Below the pieces are notes generated by a model. The model saw nothing but the letters and a program-made list of their open reading frames with translations. It was not told where the DNA came from and ran no database searches. Positions 37,101-41,639 of a DNA stretch of 64,000 nucleotides are shown here, piece by piece. Position numbers and translations under genes: made by a program. Numbering within the stretch: position 1 is the stretch's first letter; every line of letters starts with the position of its first letter. The stretch is from Cristatella mucedo (taxonomy: Eukaryota > Bryozoa > Phylactolaemata > Cristatellidae): the NCBI GenBank assembly GCA_009760855.2, contig WPIO01000067.1:619501-683500 (forward strand), written 5' to 3'.

Positions 37101-40100
37101 TCGGCATCTAGTCCACAGCCAGAGCAGAATTCCATATTTTGCCTTGCATTTAGCACGCTGAAGACTTCACCAGCTGAGCAGCTAACTTAAGCTTGAATAG
37201 CCCAGTTAGAACAACCTGATGAGGTGGCTATAGTAGAGCTGGCGAGAATCCCGGGGTCACGGCCATATGTGGGCTTCAGCTCAATGAGGCTTTTTGTGGC
37301 GAGAAATGCAATTTCTTGAGCCCTGACCCGTAAAGGCAAGTAGGACTACCTTACCCTGAGCTAAGAATTGTTGAGTGTCATTGACATGATGCTTGGAGAC
37401 ACACGAGTAGTTAGGTATCCTAATGAAGTGAGGGCATACCAATGATCACCACACAAGCTTCACTTGGTGGCTGCATTCAATACAGTAGGCACAGCTCATA
37501 TAAAGGCATTTTTATTCGTATTAATTTTGTTTGTTTTTCGAGCATGATTTTACTTACTGTTCAATTACCTTTCCCTTTGCAGCAAATGTAAAGTGCCTAG
37601 AAAGAGATTTAGTTCTCTGAGAGCGCTTTATCAAGTGCATTATTATTATTATTATTATTATTAGGCTAACATGAATTTTTTTAGCAGTTTCATATTTAAA
37701 ATATCTTATTACTTGTTTCTGTTAAGCTTCTTTACTGTGCCCGTATTTTTTTATCCTTCGTTAATTCAACGTATCTCAGCCTTCAGATCGTATGTCTCTC
37801 TCTCACCTTCTCCACTTTCTCTTTATACCATTGTCTTAGTTTCCTCCTCGATCTACCTCTCTGATTCTATATGTTTTTAGCCATATCAAATTGATCTATT
37901 CTTTGCTTCGTTGAATATTATTCTCTCTATCCTATTTCTCTCTTGGTCAGCCTCGGTATGCAGATTTCTGTCTAATACTCACGTGAGTTTTTGGCCGTTA
38001 GTGATGGCAGTTGCTGGCAAACCACCATTGCCTCTCGTCCACTTGTATAGTAGAACTGGGCCACCTTTGGCTTGGCAAAGCAAGTTCAGTTCGGTATCGG
38101 TATTAACATTTCCAGATTCCTTACCGTTGACTGTCACCTTGGGAGTGGTCGGGGGAAAGCCGGCTACAAAGAGTAGAAGTGAGATGCTGCGATATCATCT
38201 GGATTCTGGTCTAAGTGAGAACAACTCTCATAGTTAGACTCTCATTATATAGCTTCTTTAGTGGCTAGGATAGAAAAAGTACACTTAGCTTGATCTAGCG
38301 ACCGGATCCTTCTAACGGACCAGTGCTAATTTCTGCTCATAGAATCAGCAGCTTAAATAGGCAAGCACTTGCTAGGATTCATTCCAGGGAATAACAAAAC
38401 TGACACGGTAACCAAACAATACTTTTCGAAAGCAGACCTACCTAGTTATAAACCAAGGTAGACAAAGACCAGAACCCTCTATGCTTAATTGGTTAATTTA
38501 TAGAAATAGTCAGTGCCTTGTCGGCCTTCAGTACTGCATCAGCTTGAATTCTCAGGGTGAGCCTAACATGCCTCGTCATTGGTTGACAGGAGCTAAGAGT
38601 CTCAATAAGTTAAACTGGATAAGAGATTTAGCGACTGAAAGTTGCAAATCAACGACACAGATCGAAGAATGTTCCGTAATATATATGCGGAAGAAATCTA
38701 ACGAATGAAGCGAGTAGTCAGTATGCATTATAAAAATAATAATTCACGATAAAGCGCCCTCAGAGAACTTAATCTCTCTCTAGGCACTTTAAATTTGCTG
38801 CAAAGTGAAATGCAGTTGAATGGTAAGTAAAATCATACTTAAAAAACAAACATAATGAATAATATGGTTAGGGATGACATGCACAGGGTCAGCATGCGAA
38901 TGTGGTTGGTGGCAGCATGCACAGTGTCAGCACGCATAAGCACATCAAGGACGAATCACAGGGACCCGCTAAATGCTGTCCTAAGTAGGTGTGTTTTTAG
39001 GGTCCTTTTAAATGTGGTCAGGTCGGGGGATGTTCTGACGCAGGTCGGGAGTTCCAGGCTGTGGGAGCATACGAACTAAAAAAGGCATTAGAGAAGTGGA
39101 TATCAAACATTCATAAGCAGAGATCTGATCGAACGTTAGGATATACGTGTTACAATTGAAAAATTATAACAAGCAATATTTATTATTTACATTGAAATTG
39201 CTAACTACCAACAAAATAAAAGTACGTTAGCTTAATTTGCCAGTTTATCAATGCTCGAGTGATTGTTCTCGGATCGTGAGTAATAACAAATGGGAATACG
39301 TGAGCTAGATAGGCAGTTCTACTTCTTGTACATGTTCCTATCCATTAGACTCATCCAATTTGATCGCTTCGACAACCGTTGGACTAACATTAAAATGTAG
39401 TGAGTGCAATAAGAAATCTATTTCTTTAAGGCGAATTTATGTGTTTGCAAACACTCTGCAGCCGTGTAAGGAATGCACCAGGGCAGATCTTGCCTCCAGA
39501 CAACAAACCGTGCCGATGATTGGAAAAACAACAAGGTAGACATCTAAGGTATCTTATTCGAACGCCTCATTTAGCTCACTGAGCTTTAGCAGCAGTATTT
39601 ATATTGGTAGCTGGTTAAATTCCTGATACTGGCTCTCCGTAAGCTTTCAGGTGCTAACCCCTTTACCTCGAGCCTCTTACATCAGGAACCCAAACTATCG
39701 CTTTAGTGTGATGAGCATTGACTCGGCCGAGTTTTCGGCATCTAGTCCACAGCCAGAGCAGAATTCCATATTTTGCCTTGCATTTAGCACGCTGAAGACT
39801 TCACCAGCTGAGCAGCTAACTTAAGCTTGAATAGCCCAGTTAGAACAACCTGATGAGGTGGCTATAGTAGAGCTGGCGAGAATCCCGGGGTCACGGCCAT
39901 ATGTGGGCTTCAGCTCAATGAGGCTTTTTGAGGCGAGAAATGGTCACCTAATAAAGTCACCGACAGCTAAGACTTCAACAGCTCAACCACTCAGCTTTGA
40001 TTGCCCAGTCACACACTATCGTTAATGTTGAAAGTTCGAGCCGATATTGACCAACCCGGCGTTATGTGGCGAGCCAGCTGAGACTCGTCAGCCACGATCC

Positions 40101-41335
40101 CTTGGATACGTATTTCAATTAAATAGTCACAGTGCTAATGCAATGCCGATAGCACAAACGCGGATCAACTGCATACCATGTAACACCTTCGTATATGCAG
40201 ACGAGCACAGGTCAGCATGACTGAGGCGGGAGGACGGTCCAAAGCCAGAGGACTTGGCCATACACCAAATTTCCCACGCGGACATCACTCACATCAGTGG
40301 TCACCTGCTTTCCTCTGCTGGTGCTCTCCCAGGTCCCGGGGTCCGTCAAAGCAAAAGCTTCGTCCTAGACACCGCCGCACAGATATGCCAGGCTCTCCTG
40401 GAGTTGGCAATGCGAAAACGAGTGGGTGGCGGGACAGGACGACAGAAATTCCCAGGCCAACCTTGTACCTGTTCGGCAAGCTGCCGCATTGGTGAGGGCG
40501 GCCCTTATCACAAATTGCTGGAAGCCACTGCCAAAATTTTCGATTTAAAGCCATTCTGATATCATATCATGCCGTAATAAAACATAGCTTGCCTCTTCAT
40601 GCTGTCGTCTAGACAGTGATGAGGGGCAAATCTAATGTACGGCTGGTCTTTACAGCTTATCGATTGCACAGGGGGGTTCCTGAGCTTTAGGTTTAGTTGC
40701 TTGTCTCACTGCTATCGACCACAAACTTTCAAATAAGCCTTCCCAGAAGCCGGCTGCCTGAATGAACTAAAGTGGCAGTTAAAAGTAATCGCTAATCGAA
40801 GTCACTTTTTGAATCCAAAGCAAATACTAAAATGAGCTTGCTGGCAAGTGTAGAATAACATAGGCAGGAGAAACCGATATTTTCCTAGCTAGACGTTAGT
40901 CGCGATATCGTTGTGCACACTGTTGTCTGTACTAATGTGTGGTTTTGGGTCTGGATTTAACGCTTCCAAAAAGAAGAAGAAATTGTCGCACAATAGCCTG
41001 TGCTATCGAGAAATAGCCCACGAAGTCGCTAATGCAGGCTCAATATAAGTAAGGCGCAGTTGGTGATCTTCGCTCTCAATAGCATGGCCCAACTCACATG
41101 ATGTACTAATACTACGTTTACCGAGGTTAAACCCTTCAAATTCGTCAATCTTGCTGACCTGTATAAGAGAGAAGAAAGTTAATATTGTTGAGTCCATGAT
41201 GAATGTCTTGCTTTCAATAAGCAAGATAATTAGCTGCCTCTCTTTCAAACACAGCAACTTACAAATCCAGCTTCACTGCTTGCCGCCAAAAAAACCGCCC
41301 ACAGGAGTAGGGCCAACATCATGGTTGTGAAGTTT
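1..41335 (-). CDS. Multi-Ig secreted/surface protein gene, 31 inferred exons, 3' end beyond window
   Basis: The gene is inferred from exon reading frames and splice sites. A signal-peptide exon and a linker exon are followed by 29 exons encoding Ig1 to Ig14 and the first half of Ig15, about 1,525 residues within the window. Each Ig domain has a first exon with the B-strand Cys and the Trp of the Ig core, and a second exon with the D.G.Y.C motif. First exons are 181-211 nt and second exons 104 nt (98 in Ig2). Every domain begins and ends in phase 1 and is split in phase 2, so the joined frame stays open throughout. The domains are I-set-like and resemble perlecan or hemicentin arrays, but no diagnostic non-Ig domain is visible, so the orthologue is unknown. 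Membrane anchor, tail and stop codon lie beyond position 1. Introns carry LINE fossils. The function is not known; adhesion, matrix or recognition roles are inference. Confidence 0.85.
338..548 (-). CDS. Ig15, first half (C exon, unit V)
   Basis: The exon is 211 nt, with acceptor gcctgcag and donor GTGAGT. It is the last exon of the gene within the window and lacks the core Cys (AITGRTV), as in Ig9 and Ig12. The matching D exon would lie about 0.4 kb beyond position 1 if the 5.39-kb period continues. Confidence 0.8.
1147..1250 (-). CDS. Ig14, second half (B' exon, unit IV, GC donor)
   Basis: The exon is 104 nt, with acceptor ttttgcag and a GCAAGT donor. It encodes [21 protein letters not shown] 35-residue exon of this size is easily missed because it has no start codon of its own. 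Confidence 0.78.
2310..2505 (-). CDS. Ig14, first half (A exon, unit IV)
   Basis: The exon is 196 nt, with acceptor ctcttttag and donor GTAAGT, identical to Ig11. A start codon in front of it (about 2,533) belongs to intron read-through and is not used. Confidence 0.83.
2690..3300 (+). mobile_element. RLE-type LINE 3' fragment in intron, copy 1
   Basis: The plus strand translates in pieces to [20 protein letters not shown] and then [19 protein letters not shown], followed by a GWW segment. This pattern (a D..V.D-type core, K-rich helix, WSFL, GWW) is that of the C-terminal restriction-like endonuclease region of R2-like LINEs. The fragment is decayed, with stops and frame changes. The same fossil is in the other units, so it was inserted before they were copied. 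Boundaries are approximate. Confidence 0.5.
3453..3556 (-). CDS. Ig13, second half (B exon, unit IV)
   Basis: The exon is 104 nt, with acceptor tctcttttag and donor GTATAT. It reads [20 protein letters not shown]. The intron that follows carries an RLE-type LINE fossil. Confidence 0.8.
4500..4698 (-). CDS. Ig13, first half (A' exon, unit IV)
   Basis: The exon is 199 nt, with acceptor ctgtag and donor GTAAGT, identical to Ig10. The Cys is in LVCQADG and the Trp in YNWTRI. Confidence 0.82.
5023..5126 (-). CDS. Ig12, second half (D exon, unit IV)
   Basis: The exon is 104 nt, with acceptor tcttgcag and donor GTAAGATC. It repeats the Ig9 D exon, with the Y.C motif intact (SGVYTCQVV). Confidence 0.8.
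5730..5940 (-). CDS. Ig12, first half (C exon, unit IV)
   Basis: The exon is 211 nt, with acceptor gcctgcag and donor GTGAGT. It is identical to the Ig9 C exon, including the Gly in place of the core Cys (AITGRTV). Confidence 0.8.
6539..6642 (-). CDS. Ig11, second half (B' exon, unit III, GC donor)
   Basis: The exon is 104 nt, with acceptor ttttgcag and GCAAGT donor. It reads [20 protein letters not shown], then a VDTP end in phase 1. The frame only works with the GC donor. Confidence 0.78.
7700..7895 (-). CDS. Ig11, first half (A exon, unit III)
   Basis: The exon is 196 nt, with acceptor ctcttttag and donor GTAAGT. It starts [17 protein letters not shown], with the Cys in LVCQANGG and the Trp in [12 protein letters not shown]. 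Three sequons (NVT, NWS, NAS) fall in this one exon. It is identical to Ig14. Confidence 0.83.
8080..8690 (+). mobile_element. RLE-type LINE 3' fragment in intron, copy 2
   Basis: This is the tandem duplicate of the fragment at 2,690-3,300, differing by a one-base A-run change. The reverse strand happens to carry a 123-codon open frame (8,425-8,796), which is a shadow of the fossil. Confidence 0.5.
8842..8945 (-). CDS. Ig10, second half (B exon, unit III)
   Basis: The exon is 104 nt, with acceptor tctcttttag and donor GTATAT. It reads [20 protein letters not shown] and ends VTVDTK with an NVT sequon. Confidence 0.8.
9890..10088 (-). CDS. Ig10, first half (A' exon, unit III)
   Basis: The exon is 199 nt, with acceptor ctgtag and donor GTAAGT. 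It starts [20 protein letters not shown], with the Cys in [10 protein letters not shown] and the Trp in SYNWTRI. N-glycosylation sequons NGS and NWT are present. It is identical to the Ig13 copy. Confidence 0.82.
10413..10516 (-). CDS. Ig9, second half (D exon, unit III)
   Basis: The exon is 104 nt, with acceptor tcttgcag and donor GTAAGATC. It reads [20 protein letters not shown] and ends ILVLG. It is identical to the Ig12 D exon. Confidence 0.8.
11119..11329 (-). CDS. Ig9, first half (C exon, unit III)
   Basis: The exon is 211 nt, with acceptor gcctgcag and donor GTGAGT. The core Cys codon is replaced by Gly ([10 protein letters not shown]), while the Trp is kept (LHLEWRKLG). Its partner D exon keeps its Cys, which is therefore predicted to be unpaired. 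Confidence 0.8.
11923..12026 (-). CDS. Ig8, second half (B' exon, unit II, GC donor)
   Basis: The exon is 104 nt, with acceptor ttttgcag. It reads [20 protein letters not shown] and ends at a GCAAGT donor. It lies just inside the diverged part of the unit, past the end of the near-identical tract. Confidence 0.78.
13075..13273 (-). CDS. Ig8, first half (A exon, unit II)
   Basis: The exon is 199 nt, with acceptor ctcttttag and donor GTAAGT. The Gly-rich segment [10 protein letters not shown] is followed by [10 protein letters not shown]; the Trp is in IYRWSGVIG. It is one residue longer than the unit III and IV copies, which read YNWSRIG here. Confidence 0.82.
13470..14000 (+). mobile_element. 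RLE-type LINE 3' fragment, diverged copy in unit II intron
   Basis: The plus strand gives [20 protein letters not shown] and [20 protein letters not shown], parallel to the copies in units III and IV. It has diverged with the rest of this unit, consistent with one ancestral insertion. No counterpart lies in the short unit I intron (25,604-25,970). Confidence 0.5.
14248..14351 (-). CDS. Ig7, second half (B exon, unit II)
   Basis: The exon is 104 nt, with acceptor cgtttttag and donor GTATTG. It reads [20 protein letters not shown] and ends ITVDTK. Confidence 0.8.
15292..15490 (-). CDS. Ig7, first half (A' exon, unit II)
   Basis: The exon is 199 nt, with acceptor cttgttgtag and donor GTAAGG. 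The Cys is in [10 protein letters not shown]. The core Trp position is Phe (SYTFTRIGD), whereas the unit III and IV counterparts have SYNWTRI. Confidence 0.8.
15801..15904 (-). CDS. Ig6, second half (D exon, unit II)
   Basis: The exon is 104 nt, with acceptor atttattgcag and donor GTAAGATC. It reads [20 protein letters not shown] and ends IIVIG in phase 1. Confidence 0.8.
16085..17170 (+). mobile_element. LINE-A (CR1/L2-like) 5'-truncated copy
   Basis: A 208-codon open frame (16,246-16,872) encodes the region after the [22 protein letters not shown], then [17 protein letters not shown] and [19 protein letters not shown]. It is followed by a 3' UTR and a tail at about 17,160. Reading upstream gives [20 protein letters not shown], so the copy starts near the end of the RT. 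An AG-run (gagagagagagaga) interrupts the 3' UTR at 17,111. Confidence 0.75.
17300..19115 (-). mobile_element. LINE-A copy with RT domain, broken
   Basis: On the minus strand, RT N-terminal sequence ([20 protein letters not shown]) is followed by [17 protein letters not shown] (RT motif A), and [12 protein letters not shown] stands where the YADD box should be. Then comes the post-RT region down to the 3' tail at about 17,310. Catalytic FADD is degraded to YVDH and several frames are needed, so it is inactive. It lies tail-to-tail with the copy at 16,085-17,170. Confidence 0.75.
19116..21650 (-). mobile_element. LINE-A copy with endonuclease region but RT deleted
   Basis: The 3' tail is (aat)n at 19,116. 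A 241-codon frame (19,356-20,081) covers the post-RT region. Upstream, [20 protein letters not shown] is the linker normally found before the RT, so the RT itself is missing at about 20,070. Further up are endonuclease pieces: [32 protein letters not shown] and [21 protein letters not shown] fragment is nested at 20,960-21,222. The 5' limit is uncertain. Confidence 0.72.
20960..21222 (-). mobile_element. LINE-B 3' fragment nested in LINE-A endonuclease region
   Basis: The reverse strand matches the last about 260 bp of LINE-B (compare 49,990-50,300): the ...DYG, LNCSP and SVGYR region, stop, and the gttactgacggagatac terminus. LINE-A endonuclease sequence continues on both sides (VVYRLP before, HYTTLQGTK after). 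Confidence 0.72.
21945..22155 (-). CDS. Ig6, first half (C exon, unit II)
   Basis: The exon is 211 nt, with acceptor cgcctacag and donor GTGAGT. The core Cys is present (DITCRSVGD) and the Trp is in LQLEWRKEG. The following intron is about 6 kb because of LINE-A and LINE-B insertions. Confidence 0.8.
22540..24490 (-). mobile_element. LINE-B relic spanning endonuclease and RT
   Basis: Minus-strand pieces in order: [14 protein letters not shown] and [20 protein letters not shown] then [14 protein letters not shown] (endonuclease); later sequence around 22,900 resembling the RT core; then [20 protein letters not shown] near 22,700. It is heavily decayed. It lies between the Ig5 B' and Ig6 C exons. 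Confidence 0.6.
24823..24926 (-). CDS. Ig5, second half (B' exon, unit I, GC donor)
   Basis: The exon is 104 nt, with acceptor ctgttgcag. It reads [20 protein letters not shown] and ends at a GCGAGT donor. Using the GT four bases further on would break the phase with the next exon at 22,155, so the GC site is preferred. Confidence 0.75.
25405..25603 (-). CDS. Ig5, first half (A exon, unit I)
   Basis: The exon is 199 nt, with acceptor cttgtag and donor GTAAGC. It starts [16 protein letters not shown], with the Cys in [10 protein letters not shown] and the Trp in SFIWSKV, ending DGNTLR. It shows the Gly-rich insert typical of A exons. Confidence 0.82.
25827..25893 (-). pseudogene. Decayed duplicate B exon in the Ig4-Ig5 intron
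   Basis: The reverse strand reads [17 protein letters not shown] and keeps the GTATTG donor typical of B exons. The upstream part that should carry LPSV..D.G.Y is degraded: the counterpart of the Tyr-Val-Cys stretch contains an in-frame TAA and no acceptor is recognisable. It is most simply a leftover of an extra domain lost from unit I. Confidence 0.6.
25971..26074 (-). CDS. Ig4, second half (B exon, unit I)
   Basis: The exon is 104 nt, with acceptor ggttttag and donor GTATCG. It reads [20 protein letters not shown] followed by a VTIDVDSK end. A decayed second B-type exon lies just downstream at 25,827. Confidence 0.8.
26440..28200 (+). mobile_element. LINE-B relic, 3' half
   Basis: Plus-strand fragments match the LINE-B C-terminal region, such as [15 protein letters not shown] at about 26,480, the [18 protein letters not shown]-like stretch near 27,700, and the terminal tttgtagagttacagatgga at about 28,180. 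It is old and interrupted, and fills most of the intron inside Ig4. An aspect not explained is 26,560-27,560, where homology is weak. Confidence 0.5.
28903..29101 (-). CDS. Ig4, first half (A' exon, unit I)
   Basis: The exon is 199 nt, with acceptor gatgtag and donor GTAAGG. The Cys is in [10 protein letters not shown] and the Trp in TYHWTKIDG. Its partner B exon lies 2.8 kb downstream beyond a decayed LINE-B copy. Confidence 0.8.
29330..29433 (-). CDS. Ig3, second half (D exon, unit I)
   Basis: The exon is 104 nt, with acceptor tttgtag and donor GTAAGATT. It encodes [20 protein letters not shown] and a TINVVG end. The donor type GTAAGAT is shared by all D exons. Confidence 0.8.
30038..30248 (-). 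CDS. Ig3, first half (C exon, unit I)
   Basis: The exon is 211 nt, with acceptor cacctgcag and donor GTGAGT. It is the oldest-looking C exon: the core Cys is present (LSITCTSPG), but the usual Trp position reads LELIKDG, so the core Trp is absent. It ends with GKAIL in phase 2. Confidence 0.8.
31253..31350 (-). CDS. Ig2, second half (B' exon, GC donor)
   Basis: The exon is 98 nt, six shorter than the usual 104 but still in phase. It reads [20 protein letters not shown]. The donor is GCAAGA rather than GT; no nearby GT keeps the frame. The GC donor is shared with every later B' exon, which marks Ig2 as the third-position type of the cassette. Confidence 0.75.
31452..31755 (+). mobile_element. 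LINE-B 3' fragment
   Basis: It is closely similar to 49,990-50,295: the segment with cttccacaattcttacgcaa, through the gcgtgagacgaagtctgttgg stretch, to tggagttactgacggagata. It is a short 5'-truncated insertion in the intron within Ig2. Confidence 0.75.
31756..33478. other. Intron sequence, nothing recognised
   Basis: This is AT-rich sequence inside the intron of Ig2. I see no exon, RNA gene or assignable repeat. Short open frames here have no family signature. Confidence 0.5.
33479..33540. repeat. (AT)n microsatellite
   Basis: About 60 bp of nearly pure AT alternation with two TG interruptions. It lies just 5' of the RLE-type LINE fragment and yields spurious Tyr-Ile open frames on the minus strand. 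Confidence 0.95.
33598..34067 (+). mobile_element. RLE-type LINE 3' end
   Basis: Translation in two frames gives [14 protein letters not shown], then [17 protein letters not shown], then [20 protein letters not shown] and [17 protein letters not shown], ending at a TGA at 33,901. The GALGGWW and WSFL motifs are those of the C-terminus of R2-like LINEs. The 3' UTR ends in a hairpin and a TA tail. At least one frame break separates the WSFL part from the GALGGWW part. Confidence 0.62.
34021..34053 (+). other. Perfect 9-bp stem hairpin at LINE 3' end
   Basis: gcggtgccc (34,021-34,029) and gggcaccgc (34,045-34,053) are exact inverted repeats around a 15-base loop, immediately followed by a TA-rich tail. 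It could be a 3' structure recognised by the element's RT. Confidence 0.6.
34062..34100. repeat. (AT)n tail or microsatellite
   Basis: About 36 bp of TA alternation directly after the LINE hairpin. With the (AT)n at 33,479 it brackets the LINE fragment. Confidence 0.9.
34367..34553 (-). CDS. Ig2, first half (A exon)
   Basis: The exon is 187 nt, with acceptor cgttcaag and donor GTAAGT. The core Cys is in TILCEANGN and the Trp in LTWRRI. It lacks the Gly-rich insert of later A exons. Pairing with 31,253-31,350 gives a 95-residue domain. Confidence 0.76.
34802..34905 (-). CDS. Ig1, second half (B exon)
   Basis: The exon is 104 nt, with acceptor tttatag and donor GTAATG. It reads [20 protein letters not shown] and continues to a phase-1 end. 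It carries the D.G.Y.C signature with the second disulfide Cys. Confidence 0.78.
34906..36118. other. Intron within Ig1, nothing recognised
   Basis: AT-rich sequence between the two halves of Ig1. No exon-like frame with Ig motifs and no assignable repeat is visible. Confidence 0.5.
36119..36301 (-). mobile_element. tRNA-derived SINE, copy 1
   Basis: On the minus strand it begins GGCCTATGATGGCACACTTG with an A-box-like segment and, about 45 bp later, a B box in GGTTCGATTCC, as in a tRNA gene. A unique body follows and it ends in an (ATTT)n-type tail (36,119-36,136). The same layout is found at 59,084-59,272. Confidence 0.78.
36984..37308. repeat. 325-bp direct repeat, copy a
   Basis: It begins aattcctgatactggctc and ends gaggc-like sequence plus gagaaatg. 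It matches 39,618-39,942 over its full length with one mismatch seen (tttttgtggc versus tttttgaggc). No coding potential or tRNA promoter is obvious. Confidence 0.9.
37510..37663 (+). mobile_element. LINE-A 3' end fragment
   Basis: It matches the LINE-A 3' UTR (cagcaaatgtaaagtgccta, then gcgctttatcaagtgcatta) and ends in a clean (tta)n tail at 37,644-37,663. Confidence 0.8.
37983..38163 (-). CDS. Ig1, first half (A'-like exon)
   Basis: The exon is 181 nt, with acceptor ctttgtag and donor GTGAGT. It encodes a short Ig N-terminal half with the core Cys in NLLCQAKGG and the core Trp in LYKWTRG, ending GQKLT. The phase (1 in, 2 out) matches its partner exon at 34,802. The domain is shorter at its N-terminus than the later ones. 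Confidence 0.75.
38737..39080 (-). mobile_element. LINE-A 3' end fragment
   Basis: It runs on the minus strand from the tail (ataataattcac) through the gataaagcgccctcagagaa terminus and the 3' UTR into the last codons of the post-RT region. It is close in sequence to the copy at 19,130-19,470, so it is relatively young, and strongly 5'-truncated. Confidence 0.8.
39081..39617. other. Intron 2 sequence, nothing recognised
   Basis: AT-rich DNA between the LINE-A fragment and the second 325-bp repeat. No supported feature. Confidence 0.5.
39618..39942. repeat. 325-bp direct repeat, copy b
   Basis: Full-length match to 36,984-37,308. Beyond it (39,955-40,090) lies a weakly similar echo of its internal part (gctaagacttcaacagct compared with gctgaagacttcaccagct), as if the family has a longer or tandem form. 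Confidence 0.9.
40200..40565. other. GC-rich segment with open frames, unassigned
   Basis: Base composition rises here and both strands carry frames of 86-101 codons. The plus frame 40,254-40,559 reads [20 protein letters not shown] near its start and ends [10 protein letters not shown] recognise no family. It may be a piece of another retroelement; a host exon is less likely because it lies in intron 2 in the opposite orientation. Confidence 0.3.
41098..41158 (-). CDS. Exon 2: linker between signal peptide and Ig1
   Basis: The acceptor is cttatacag at 41,159-41,160. The exon starts in phase 0 with [20 protein letters not shown] and ends in phase 1 at a strong CAT|GTGAGT donor. A weaker donor, CTCG|GTAAAC at 41,120-41,121, would give a 37-nt form that is also phase 1, so either joins in frame to Ig1. 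No domain is recognised; the linker is charged and short. Confidence 0.6.
41263..41335 (-). CDS. Exon 1 (first coding): start codon and signal peptide
   Basis: A polypyrimidine acceptor (ttcattcag) precedes 13 nt of 5' UTR and an ATG at 41,322. The exon reads [20 protein letters not shown], a typical signal peptide with a hydrophobic core and small residues at the cleavage region, and ends in phase 0 at a GTAAGT donor. The acceptor implies at least one non-coding exon further upstream, which I could not locate. The second ATG follows directly, so the exact initiator may be either one. Confidence 0.72.
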
Positions 41336-41639
41336 CTGAATGAAAGAAACAAATATTTCATCAGCCAACTTCGTTCGCATCAGCAGTCAGGTCAGCTCGT
41401 TTAACGGTGCATAGTGATTGCAATAGTTGGAGCTTGTACACAAATGCTTACCCCTGGCTGGTAGGACTAGGCGTAACATGAAGGTACAAACGTGTCTGAC
41501 ATATATTTATATCAATTTTCAGCACTGTCGACTGTAAATTCATAGAAATCCACATCACAGATTCTTCGAAGAAGCCAAAACCAGCATAGCTGCTACAGAT
41601 TTAATTGGCTAAGTTATCAGGATGGCTTCTGTGGCACTC

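Noticed and set aside
1-41335. Known perlecan or hemicentin orthologue
   Set aside because: Ig style is similar, but no SEA, LDL-receptor, laminin, VWA or TSP domains are visible, and the leader goes straight into Ig repeats. A name would be a guess.
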